Origin: Muribaculaceae bacterium
GTDB lineage: Bacteria; Bacteroidota; Bacteroidia; Bacteroidales; Muribaculaceae
Reading direction: 5' to 3'
DNA: 64,000 nt
Assembly: GCA_014867205.1 (NCBI GenBank)
Contig: WGUO01000022.1
Coordinates: forward strand, 3,179-67,178
The position numbers were made by a program, and so were the translations under genes. Each line of letters starts with the position of its first letter. The stretch's first letter is position 1. The notes beneath the pieces are model-generated. The model saw only the letters and a program-made list of their open reading frames with translations. It had not been told where the DNA came from and searched no databases. Below are positions 1 to 7,035 of this stretch, one piece after another.

Positions 1-327
1 CCACATAGGCATCGTGGTCGTGACCAGCGAGGCCTCACCGGGCGAAGTGAGGCTTACGCCGATTATGAAGCAGCCCTGATTGAACAGAACGCCCAGCATT
101 CCGGCCCCGAACAGCCTGAGTATGTCTTTCGGCGGCACATGCTCACGCGGCAGGAAAAGCGACGTTAGCCAGAATAGGAGGGCAGCCCCTGCCACCCTGA
201 AATCCACCATGACCATAGGCATTACGACACCGGCTGCAAAGACAGTCTTTGCCACCGGCGACATAAGTCCCCACATCACATTGGCCGTAAGCATCGCGAG
301 ATGCCCCTTTACTTTCGATCTATCCAT
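1..327 (-). CDS. EamA/DMT-family transporter, N-terminal part (runs off the window)
   Basis: The minus strand is open from an ATG at 327 to the window edge (109 codons). The protein has a short basic start followed by hydrophobic stretches beginning HLAMLTANVMWGLMSPVAKT, then a second membrane segment, a short loop with PREHVPPKD and a third segment ending SLTSPGEASLV. This is the first repeat of the EamA (drug/metabolite transporter) fold, an inner-membrane exporter or permease; the substrate cannot be told. A likely -7 box (CAAAATTA on the plus strand, 391-398) lies upstream, but no good -33 box is visible. The C-terminal half lies outside the window. Confidence 0.75.
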   Translation of the reverse strand, partial: MDRSKVKGHLAMLTANVMWGLMSPVAKTVFAAGVVMPMVMVDFRVAGAALLFWLTSLFLPREHVPPKDILRLFGAGMLGVLFNQGCFIIGVSLTSPGEASLVTTTMPMW

Positions 328-461
328 ATTTTCAGCGGGATTGCGCCTCTCCTCACCGTTTAGTTGTCGAAGACGCACCCATTTCGACTGCAAAATTACT
401 CAAAAACCGGCAATTTGAATAATCATTTGCCGCAGCATTTCTTATGCTTCTTTCAAGGCTC

Positions 462-1367
462 TTATAAGCCTAACACATGTCGGAGCTTTGCTGTCAGTTT
501 TGAAGCGCCATGGTCAGACAGATGGTCGACGTCGTGAAAATCCTCGGCCTTGAAGTCGGGATCGGCAAAGAAGTCATAATAGGGGAGGCGATAGGTTTTT
601 GCCAGACGCGCTGTGCGTGCTTTCATGTCTGCGAACTGCACGGAATCCAGGTTCTCCCGGTAGGTATGCCAGGCCGGCGTCGTTATCAGCACACACTCTA
701 TGTCCCTTTCCCGGCAAAACCTAATCAAATCCATCAGCCATTTCTCGACCTCGTCGGCATGGGCGGTAAGCGGAATGGTAGTCATATCAGCACGTTCTTT
801 ACCAAATGACTCCCAGTCCTTGCTTCGTCCTTTAGTTGTGTACCCGAGACCAAAGCCCAGACTGTCGCACTTGTTTGAGGCATCTTTAAGCACCAGCCCC
901 TTGAGTTTTGCACTGTAGCCCTCGAAGTCTGAGATCTCAAAATTATATTTTGAGAAATCGGAGTGAATGGGCAGATGCATCGATTTCTTGTACTGGATGC
1001 ATCTGAACCATTCGGGTGTCTCCTCAAGCCGGAGGTCCACGAATGTGAAATAAGATATGGGCATTACGACTCTACGCAGGTTTTTAAGATCGCCGATATA
1101 CTGCTTCAGCAATGCAAGATCCAAATCAGGAGTCTGGGAGACATTCGCGAGGTTAAACACACTGTCGCCCAGCTCATCGCTCTTTATGCCATAATATGTA
1201 TGTGAGCTGCCGAGTATAAGCGTGGACACACTCTCGCCATGTTCCTTGATATACCGATACTTGTAACTGTATGAATTGGGCAGATTTCTAACCACAATTT
1301 CTCCGGCGGCAAGTATGACCAGGATAATGGCGGCAAAGATGGCTGTTTTTATCAGGAACTTCTTCAT
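462..1367 (-). CDS. SGNH-like partner protein of an MBOAT acyltransferase
   Basis: 301 aa. An N-terminal membrane anchor (residues about 5-25) is followed by a predicted extracytoplasmic domain. A GSSHTYYGI block near residue 55 resembles the GDS/GxSH block of AlgX/AlgJ and DUF1574-type SGNH proteins, and DVDHLSDHGASKL near the C terminus resembles their Asp-x-x-His block. The gene starts 7 bases after the MBOAT gene (1374-2807) and is clearly cotranscribed with it. In such pairs the MBOAT protein moves an acyl group, usually acetyl, across the membrane and the SGNH partner transfers it to a polysaccharide. The acceptor here is unknown. The pairing is strong; the catalytic residues are read only from motif similarity. 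Confidence 0.7.
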   Translation of the reverse strand: MKKFLIKTAIFAAIILVILAAGEIVVRNLPNSYSYKYRYIKEHGESVSTLILGSSHTYYGIKSDELGDSVFNLANVSQTPDLDLALLKQYIGDLKNLRRVVMPISYFTFVDLRLEETPEWFRCIQYKKSMHLPIHSDFSKYNFEISDFEGYSAKLKGLVLKDASNKCDSLGFGLGYTTKGRSKDWESFGKERADMTTIPLTAHADEVEKWLMDLIRFCRERDIECVLITTPAWHTYRENLDSVQFADMKARTARLAKTYRLPYYDFFADPDFKAEDFHDVDHLSDHGASKLTAKLRHVLGL

Positions 1368-1373
1368 ACTCAG

Positions 1374-2807
1374 TTAGAATTTGGCATATATGAATTCCGT
1401 TTTCACGCCGGAGAAAATCAATACTATCAAGAACAGTAATATGTACATCGACCATCTGACGGCCCGGTGCCGGAAAATGCCTGTCTGACGGAATTCTGTG
1501 GGCGCCTCCCGGTCTCTGGTAAGCCATTCGGCTATTATCATCAAGGCGCACCATGTCAGTGCTGTCTTGCCCATTATAACAGGCGCTGATGAGAAATTAC
1601 TGAACATAAGCGCGATATAATTCAGACCGAGATAGAGGTAGTCTGCGCGGAATATCACCCAGCCTATCATGACGAGCATGAATGTCACGCCCATCATCAG
1701 CACATCCTTAAAGCATACCGGCCCTGCCGCCGTCGAGGGCAGATGACGTTTGGTGCGGCCGGTGATTAAAAGCGGCATAAACAATAAGGCATGCCATGCG
1801 CCCCAGGCGATAAAGGTGAGGTTCGCGCCGTGCCACAGGCCGCTCACGAGGAACACGACTGCGGTGTTGCGCGCCGTTCGCCATTTGCCATGCCGGCTCC
1901 CTCCTAACGGAATGTAGAGATAGTCAACGAACCATGTGTTGAGCGAGATATGCCATCGGCGCCAGAATTCCGCCACATCGCGCGAGAAATATGGCATATG
2001 GAAATTTCTCATCAGGTTCACGCCGAATAGGCGAGCCGTTCCTATCGCGATATCGGAATAGCCCGAGAAATCGCCATATATCTGAAATGAGAAAAGTATT
2101 GCCCCGATCCATAGGTTGACAGTCCCTACATCCTGATAGTCAGCGAAGATATTGTTGACTATTGTCGCGGCGTTGTCAGCGACTACCATCTTCTTAAACA
2201 ATCCCCAGAGTATCAGGCACATTCCCGACACTCCCTGCTTGTAATTGAACCGGCGGTTAACCTGGAACTGGGGGATAAGGTTTGTGGCGCGCTCTATGGG
2301 GCCGGCAACAAGTTGCGGAAAGAAACTGATATACACGTAAAAGGGAAGGGGGTCAACGACGGCACGGAGTTTATGCCGGTATACGTCAACGGCGTAACTT
2401 ATTGCCTGGAAAACGTAGAACGATATGCCTACAGGCAGTATTATATCAATTGACACCGGATCCGCATCCATCCCTATCAGCGAGAGGATGCGTGTGAACC
2501 CGGCGGCAAAGAAGTTGAAGTACTTGAACACTCCGAGCGTGCCGAGGCATACGGCAATGACAATGCCGACACACCATTTCTTTACGGCAGGTCTTGCATC
2601 ATACCGGTCAATAAGCCGTGCGCCGTAATAACTCACTGTGGTTATGCCGAATATCAGGAACAGGAACCGATAGTCCCACCACCCGTAAAACAGATAACTG
2701 GCTATCAGCAGGAAGGCATTGCGTGCCCGCAACGACTTCAGCAATAACCAATAAATGAGAAAAACCGTCGGCAGAAACAACAGGAATTCTATCGAGTTAA
2801 ATAGCAT
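1374..2807 (-). CDS. MBOAT-family membrane O-acyltransferase (AlgI/DltB-like)
   Basis: The ATG at 2807 gives MLFNSIEFLLFLPTVFLIYW, the usual AlgI-type start, about 478 aa. The frame is open further upstream, but that extension crosses the promoter and is not family-like. Many membrane segments are visible. The hallmark region FWRRWHISLNTWF, then YIPLGGSRHGKW, then SGLWHGANLTFIAWG contains the conserved histidine of SGLWHG expected at the active site. The likely role is moving acetyl groups from acetyl-CoA to the periplasmic face for O-acetylation of a surface glycan, together with the adjacent SGNH-like protein. A promoter is visible at 2835-2866. Confidence 0.9.
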   Translation of the reverse strand: MLFNSIEFLLFLPTVFLIYWLLLKSLRARNAFLLIASYLFYGWWDYRFLFLIFGITTVSYYGARLIDRYDARPAVKKWCVGIVIAVCLGTLGVFKYFNFFAAGFTRILSLIGMDADPVSIDIILPVGISFYVFQAISYAVDVYRHKLRAVVDPLPFYVYISFFPQLVAGPIERATNLIPQFQVNRRFNYKQGVSGMCLILWGLFKKMVVADNAATIVNNIFADYQDVGTVNLWIGAILFSFQIYGDFSGYSDIAIGTARLFGVNLMRNFHMPYFSRDVAEFWRRWHISLNTWFVDYLYIPLGGSRHGKWRTARNTAVVFLVSGLWHGANLTFIAWGAWHALLFMPLLITGRTKRHLPSTAAGPVCFKDVLMMGVTFMLVMIGWVIFRADYLYLGLNYIALMFSNFSSAPVIMGKTALTWCALMIIAEWLTRDREAPTEFRQTGIFRHRAVRWSMYILLFLIVLIFSGVKTEFIYAKF

Positions 2808-2834
2808 ATCGGTTTTATAAGCGTTTTTACACAG

Positions 2835-2866
2835 CAAAAATACTCCAAAAAAATGAATTGACCAAA
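2835..2866 (-). promoter_or_regulatory. Bacteroidetes-type promoter for the MBOAT operon
   Basis: Read on the minus strand this is TTTG (2863-2866), 20 bases, then TATTTTTG (2835-2842), matching TTTG-N19-20-TAnnTTTG. It predicts a transcript start about 20 bases upstream of the ATG at 2807. Confidence 0.65.
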
Positions 2867-2873
2867 TAGTCCG

Positions 2874-2899
2874 TGTAGAGTCAATATGTAGAGTCAATA
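2874..2899. repeat. 13-bp perfect tandem duplication
   Basis: TGTAGAGTCAATA occurs twice back to back (2874-2886 and 2887-2899), just upstream of the MBOAT promoter. From here to about 3080 the DNA is A/T-rich and no gene is seen. Confidence 0.8.
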
Positions 2900-3082
2900 G
2901 ACCCAAGTGGTATGATCAACATGATCAAGAGACAGGAAGTCTCGCATTCTAAATATCAAAACAGAATCAATAAAATATCATGTAGATCAAAACTGGTATG
3001 TGCATAAAATACCATAGTAACATCGAAGCTAAATAATGGATAAATAAGTTCACTGAACCTCGGAATGTTTTTGTCTATAGGA

Positions 3083-3113
3083 TTGTGTGACTCAGAAAAG
3101 TTCGTTAACTTTG
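3083..3113 (+). promoter_or_regulatory. Bacteroidetes-type promoter upstream of the AlbA_2/HsdS chimera
   Basis: TTG at 3083-3085, 20 bases, then TAACTTTG at 3106-3113. Together with the short gaps downstream this suggests that the chimeric gene and the AlbA_2 gene behind it are still transcribed. Confidence 0.6.
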
Positions 3114-3191
3114 TAGTTAGGCTTCGTGTGCATATTCCTTACTGCTCCCCTGGCCATTTCCACAGTAATTATGAATAAATATCATAAGACT

Positions 3192-3509
3192 ATGACAACT
3201 GACGACTCGATATACAGGCAGCTTTTTCACTCTTTGATTCAGCATAAGGAATCGGAAGTGGTGGAGTTCAAGAAAGCGGAGAATAACTTCGACTTCGATG
3301 ATCTCGGTAAGTATTTCTCGGCTTTGAGCAACGAGGCGAATTTGCGTGGTCTTCCTTTTGCGTGGCTGGTATTCGGCTATGATGAGAAGTGCCTCATGAA
3401 TGATGCCATCATCGAAAAGATAGGCACCCAAATCGAGCGTCTGAAAGAACTCAAACGCTCTCTGATAAATGAAGTAGTAACCGGCAGACGCGCCATAATC
3501 AACCAATAA
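3192..3509 (+). pseudogene. In-frame chimera: AlbA_2 N terminus joined to the tail of a type I restriction S subunit
   Basis: From the ATG at 3192, residues 1-67 (to GYDEK) match the start of the AlbA_2 protein at 22779 almost residue for residue (for example VEFKKAEN, then FDFDDLGKYFSALSNEANLR). After GYDEK the sequence changes to CLMNDAIIEKIGTQIERLKE and ends KRSLINEVVTGRRAIINQ. This second part is the typical C-terminal helix and tail of HsdS, the DNA-specificity subunit of type I restriction enzymes. AlbA_2 genes often sit inside type I loci of Bacteroidales, so the simplest reading is an internal deletion that fused the two genes in frame. An alternative start at 3171 adds seven residues. 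It is probably a relic, though the frame is intact and a promoter precedes it. Confidence 0.75.
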
Positions 3510-3512
3510 ACC

Positions 3513-4955
3513 ATGTTGAAACCAGATGAAGTAAGAGCCTTGCTCTCAGATATTGAAAGCGACCGTATTGAACGGACGATTTCAACGACTAATACCGATA
3601 AATTCGGTCAGGCCATCTGCGCTTTTGCAAATGACCTCCCCAACCATAACCTGCCCGGTTATCTGATTATTGGCGCAGACGATAAAACCGGAAAAGTAAA
3701 CGGAACAATCAGAATCACCGACCAACTTCTCCAGAACCTCGGCGGGATAAAGACCGACGGTAAGCTCCAGCCTCAGGTCAGCATGACTGTAGAAAAAGTT
3801 TCTATGCCTGAAGGGGATGTCGCCGTTGTAACAGTACAGCCTTGCCAGTTTACGCCTGTTCGCTACGAAGGACGTATATGGGTTCGTACCGGACCTCGTA
3901 AGTGTATTGCAAGTGAAGCTGATGAGAAGTTGCTGCTTGAAAAGCGAACAAGCAGAATGTTGACATTTGACGCTCTCCCTTGCTTTGATGCCACTATCGA
4001 TGATATTGACATTGCGGCATTCCGTCAGATTTATCTCCCGAAAGCTTTTCCGGATGATGTGTTGAGAACCGATACGCGCACTGTCGAGCAGCAAATGCAG
4101 GCCCTCGGCTATTTCAATGTGAAGTATCACTGTCCTACCTTCGCAGGAGTCATTATGTTTGGCAAACGTCCCGAACAGTTCCTGCCCGGAAGTTATGTGC
4201 AGTATGTCCGTTTCAGCGGCACTGACCGTGCCGGAGGAATCAAGAGCGAATACAAATTTGCCGGAAATCTTGTGAAGATTCTTTCCCAACTTGATACATT
4301 CGTGGATGCTACAATCACGAATCGACGCCCCGTTCCGGTATCGGCGCTTCGTGAAGAAATGGTTGTCGATTATCCACACTGGGCTACCCGAGAGCTATTG
4401 ATGAACGCTATCTGCCATAGAGATTACGAGGGAAATGGCCCGGTACAGTTCTATCAGTATGATGACCGTATCGAAATAATGAATCCCGGAGGCCTCTATG
4501 GCAAAGCTACCCCAGAGAATTTTCCATATGTAAACGATTACCGCAATGGCGTTGTGGCTGAAGGCATGAAGGTGCTTGGGTTCGTAAACCGTTACAGCCG
4601 TGGTGTTCAGGCCGTTCAGGATGAACTCCGCACCAATGGGAATGGTGAGGCAGACTTCAAGCTCCACCTCGGCACGGCTTTTCTTGTAATGGAGAAAATA
4701 GCGATAAAAGAGCCGGAAAAACCGAGGAAAGAGGATGAAAAACCGAGGAAAGAACCAAGGAAAGAACTAAAGAAAACCTTGACTGATGTTTTGAAGTTGA
4801 TGCGCGATAATCCAAGAATTACATATAGGGAACTTGAAAACAAGCTTGGAATAAAAGAATCCGCTGTTTTAGGACGTATTAGGAAACTGAAAGAATTGGG
4901 ACTTCTCAAACGTGAGGGCGGCCGTTCCTCCGGTGTATGGATTGTGATTGAATGA
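3513..4955 (+). CDS. AlbA_2-domain ATP-binding protein with C-terminal winged helix
   Basis: 480 aa, starting 3 bases after the chimera. Residues about 10-145 form an AlbA_2 (Schlafen-type) domain, including GYLIIGADDKTGKVNG and RYEGRIWVRTGPRKCIAS. Residues about 280-385 resemble the HATPase_c_4-type ATP-binding region (ATRELLMNAICHRDY, then RIEIMNPGGLYG). A charged linker with repeated EKPRKE and PRKE units (about 400-420) leads to a C-terminal winged helix-turn-helix (MRDNPRITYRELENKLGI). Such proteins are usually annotated as putative transcriptional regulators or RecG-related helicases without a helicase core; their function is poorly known. It lies outside the 25-kb element but probably belongs to older accessory DNA with the HsdS relic. 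Confidence 0.8.
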   Translation: MLKPDEVRALLSDIESDRIERTISTTNTDKFGQAICAFANDLPNHNLPGYLIIGADDKTGKVNGTIRITDQLLQNLGGIKTDGKLQPQVSMTVEKVSMPEGDVAVVTVQPCQFTPVRYEGRIWVRTGPRKCIASEADEKLLLEKRTSRMLTFDALPCFDATIDDIDIAAFRQIYLPKAFPDDVLRTDTRTVEQQMQALGYFNVKYHCPTFAGVIMFGKRPEQFLPGSYVQYVRFSGTDRAGGIKSEYKFAGNLVKILSQLDTFVDATITNRRPVPVSALREEMVVDYPHWATRELLMNAICHRDYEGNGPVQFYQYDDRIEIMNPGGLYGKATPENFPYVNDYRNGVVAEGMKVLGFVNRYSRGVQAVQDELRTNGNGEADFKLHLGTAFLVMEKIAIKEPEKPRKEDEKPRKEPRKELKKTLTDVLKLMRDNPRITYRELENKLGIKESAVLGRIRKLKELGLLKREGGRSSGVWIVIE

Positions 4956-5202
4956 CTCTTATTTTCATCTCTATCCATAGGCCAATATATCTCGCTTAAT
5001 TTCAACGTGTTTTTATTTGCAGACAAAAACACAGCCCTAATTCAGACAAGAAAATGATCCACAGAGGACACTTAAATAAAGAAACCATTAGGTGGTATTT
5101 TTACCTATTTTATGAATAGCCGATTTTTTTATGACTGATTGACCGCATGAGTCAGATAAATCAAAAAGCAGTTGGTAGTCATTTGACTATCAACTGCTCC
5201 GG
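4956..5202. other. Gene-free flank left of the integrated element
   Basis: No coding region is seen between the AlbA_2 gene and the attachment core. A stem-loop at 5171-5194 (GTTGGTAGTC / GACTATCAAC around a short loop) ends 8 bases before the core. A similar stem-loop stands at the same place next to the right core (30170-30195). Confidence 0.6.
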
Positions 5203-5216
5203 GAGCCGCGAGTGGG
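5203..5216. other. Left attachment core
   Basis: GAGCCGCGAGTGGG, identical to the tRNA-Thr 3' end at 30203-30216. The identity stops on both sides (5202 and 5217 differ from 30202 and 30217). It covers the 3' strands of the acceptor stem and T-stem. Confidence 0.8.
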
Positions 5217-5332
5217 TTCTTAACCGTATTTTTATAGGAATATATCGGAATGCAATGGAAGTTAAAATAGCTGTGTATTAAATGAATACAATTTTGAGCC
5301 ATTTTCTTCAATTCTTAAAAATTCCCTCTTTT

Positions 5333-5361
5333 TGTTGTTTTTGGCTACCCTTTGGCTACCC
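5333..5361 (+). repeat. 29-bp terminal repeat, left copy (candidate integrase arm site)
   Basis: A 29-bp segment, identical to 30127-30155 and in the same orientation, contains two tandem copies of TTTGGCTACCC. It lies between the attachment core and the integrase gene and overlaps the integrase promoter region. This is the position expected for arm-type integrase binding sites, and it would also allow integrase autoregulation. Confidence 0.7.
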
Positions 5362-5378
5362 GAATCAGAAATTTTTAC

Positions 5379-5386
5379 TACCTTTG
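5379..5386 (+). promoter_or_regulatory. Likely -7 box of the integrase promoter
   Basis: TACCTTTG fits TAnnTTTG and lies 28 bases before the integrase ATG. The nearest TTTG upstream (5351-5354) is part of the arm repeat and sits slightly too far away (24 bases), so the promoter may be weak or under the control of integrase binding. Confidence 0.5.
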
Positions 5387-5414
5387 TAGCCATAAGAATC
5401 AAAGGACAACAAAC

Positions 5415-6731
5415 ATGGCAATAAAGAAGAATTATAGAGCCGATAATACATATCTAATCAGCACGGATACAACGGATAACCCCAAACTTGGGGCTAAGGT
5501 TTTGAATGACGGTCGTGAAAGCCTGTTCTTGGACTTCTATTTTGGCTATTCCAAGGTGTTCAATGAGAAAACTGGTAAAGAAGCTATAAAAAAGAACCGG
5601 CGCCGTGAATACCTGAGCCTCTATCTTTGGCAGGCTCCGAGAACACAACTTGAACGCCAGCAAAACAAAGAGCTTCTTGAAATAGCCAAGAAAATCCGTT
5701 TTGAGCGCGAACAAGAACTGAAAGAGGATAAACTTGGCTACCGACTGAAGAAGGAGGAAGTCGAGCTAAACTACCTCGACTTCATGGCCGATTATCATGC
5801 TTCATATACAAAGAAGGACGCAAACCAGATCCGCCGTGCCCGCACCGTATTCATCGACTTTCTGATTGACCCGAAAGGGAAACTGCTACCGGAGAAGATT
5901 ACGGGGGCGATGACGAAAGAAGAGAAGGAGGCCATCCGCAAAAGCAATGCAAAGAAAGAGGCGCAGAGGGAGAAGAAGGCACAAGGGCTCGTTGTACGCC
6001 CACAGCAGCTCACCAAAGACTTGATGAAAGCGTTTACCGAGTATCTCATCAACCGCTTCACCGGCGAGGGTGCCCACACGGTTTATGGACGCTTCAAGAA
6101 AATGATACTTGCCTCGCTCGATAAGGACATAATCACAAAGAATCCGTGCCGAGGTGTTTCTATCAAGAAAGATTACGGACAGCTCAAAAAGGAAATTCTC
6201 AGCCAGGAAGAAATCGTACTTCTTGCCAATACGCATTACGAAAAGGAGAATCCCGACATTCACCGCGCCTTTATCTTCTGCCTCTATTGCGGATTGCGCT
6301 GGTGCGATGTCAAAGACCTCACCTATGCCAATGTCGATTATTCAAACAAACTCCTGAAGTTCGAGCAAAGCAAGACCAAAGCCCATAGTGCAGCAAGCGG
6401 TGTAGTCATTCCTCTCAATGACGGACTATTGCATCTAATCGGTCAGCCCAAGGACGGCAACCGCAATCAGATCATATTCCCTTTGCCGAGCCATACCATG
6501 TGCCTGAAAGCTCTGCGTCACTGGGTAGCTCGAGCCGGCATCCAGAAGCACATCACCTGGCACTGCGCCAGACACAGCTGCGGCACCAACCTCCTCAGCA
6601 ACGGCGCCAACATCAAGACCGTCGCCAGCATCCTCGGCCACAGCGGCCTCGCCCACACCGAAAAATACACCCGTGCCGTCGACTCTCTCAAGCAAGCCGC
6701 CATCGACTCCCTTCCGCCTCTGGATCTGTAG
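5415..6731 (+). CDS. int: Tyrosine recombinase (site-specific integrase of the element)
   Basis: 438 aa from the ATG at 5415 (MAIKKNYRADNTYLI); the frame is open upstream, but that part crosses the promoter. An N-terminal Arm-type DNA-binding region (about 1-110) is followed by a SAM-like core-binding domain and a catalytic domain. Catalytic residues are visible: Arg in LYCGLRWCDVKDL, His-x-x-Arg in WHCARHSCGTNLL, His in LGHSGLAHTEKYTRA and the nucleophilic Tyr in EKYTRA. It would cut and join the 14-bp core at the tRNA-Thr end. The last 250 bases are visibly richer in G+C than the rest of the gene. Confidence 0.92.
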   Translation: MAIKKNYRADNTYLISTDTTDNPKLGAKVLNDGRESLFLDFYFGYSKVFNEKTGKEAIKKNRRREYLSLYLWQAPRTQLERQQNKELLEIAKKIRFEREQELKEDKLGYRLKKEEVELNYLDFMADYHASYTKKDANQIRRARTVFIDFLIDPKGKLLPEKITGAMTKEEKEAIRKSNAKKEAQREKKAQGLVVRPQQLTKDLMKAFTEYLINRFTGEGAHTVYGRFKKMILASLDKDIITKNPCRGVSIKKDYGQLKKEILSQEEIVLLANTHYEKENPDIHRAFIFCLYCGLRWCDVKDLTYANVDYSNKLLKFEQSKTKAHSAASGVVIPLNDGLLHLIGQPKDGNRNQIIFPLPSHTMCLKALRHWVARAGIQKHITWHCARHSCGTNLLSNGANIKTVASILGHSGLAHTEKYTRAVDSLKQAAIDSLPPLDL

Positions 6732-6780
6732 CTAATACGATGACATAAAAGCGCTATAAGTTTTATTACGTTTCAACTCA

Positions 6781-6810
6781 TTGATATTTCAAATATTTTC
6801 GTTAAATTTG
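6781..6810 (+). promoter_or_regulatory. Promoter of the defence operon
   Basis: TTG at 6781-6783, 19 bases, then TAAATTTG at 6803-6810, a good match to the Bacteroidetes sigma consensus. The start codon of the XRE gene follows 18 bases later. Confidence 0.65.
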
Positions 6811-6822
6811 CGCAAAACGCAA
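6808..6822. promoter_or_regulatory. Inverted repeat overlapping the operon promoter (candidate XRE operator)
   Basis: TTGCG-CAAAA-CGCAA, perfect 5-bp arms. It overlaps the end of the -7 box and the expected transcript start, immediately before the XRE gene, which suggests autorepression. Confidence 0.5.
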
Positions 6823-6828
6823 TAACCC

Positions 6829-7035
6829 ATGAAAGATTTAAACCGCATTAAAGTTGTTTTGGCTGAATGTAAGCGAACCAATAAATGGTTGGCGGCTCAA
6901 GTGGGCAAGGATCCTGCAACAGTGTCTAAATGGTGCACAAACACATCACAGCCGGATCTTCTTACTCTTACAAAGGTTGCAGAAGTACTTGAAGTCGATG
7001 TTCGCGATTTATTAATCAGCACAATCAAGAAATAA
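6829..7035 (+). CDS. Small XRE-family regulator heading the defence operon
   Basis: 68 aa, almost entirely a Cro/CI helix-turn-helix domain (KWLAAQVGKDPATVSKWCTN as the turn and recognition helix, then LLTLTKVAEVLEVDVRDLL). The next gene starts on the very next base (7036), so the two are translationally coupled. It probably binds the inverted repeat at 6808-6822 and keeps the potentially toxic operon low. A structural role in the complex cannot be excluded. Confidence 0.85.
   Translation: MKDLNRIKVVLAECKRTNKWLAAQVGKDPATVSKWCTNTSQPDLLTLTKVAEVLEVDVRDLLISTIKK

Noticed and set aside
80..418. Open frame on the plus strand, 112 codons
   Set aside because: It lies antisense to the transporter gene (1-327, minus), whose product has clear EamA-type membrane segments; the plus-strand product has no such character.
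5160..5220. A second complete tRNA gene at the left end of the element
   Set aside because: Only the last 14 bases of tRNA-Thr are present (5203-5216); no D arm or anticodon arm follows, so it is an attachment-site remnant.
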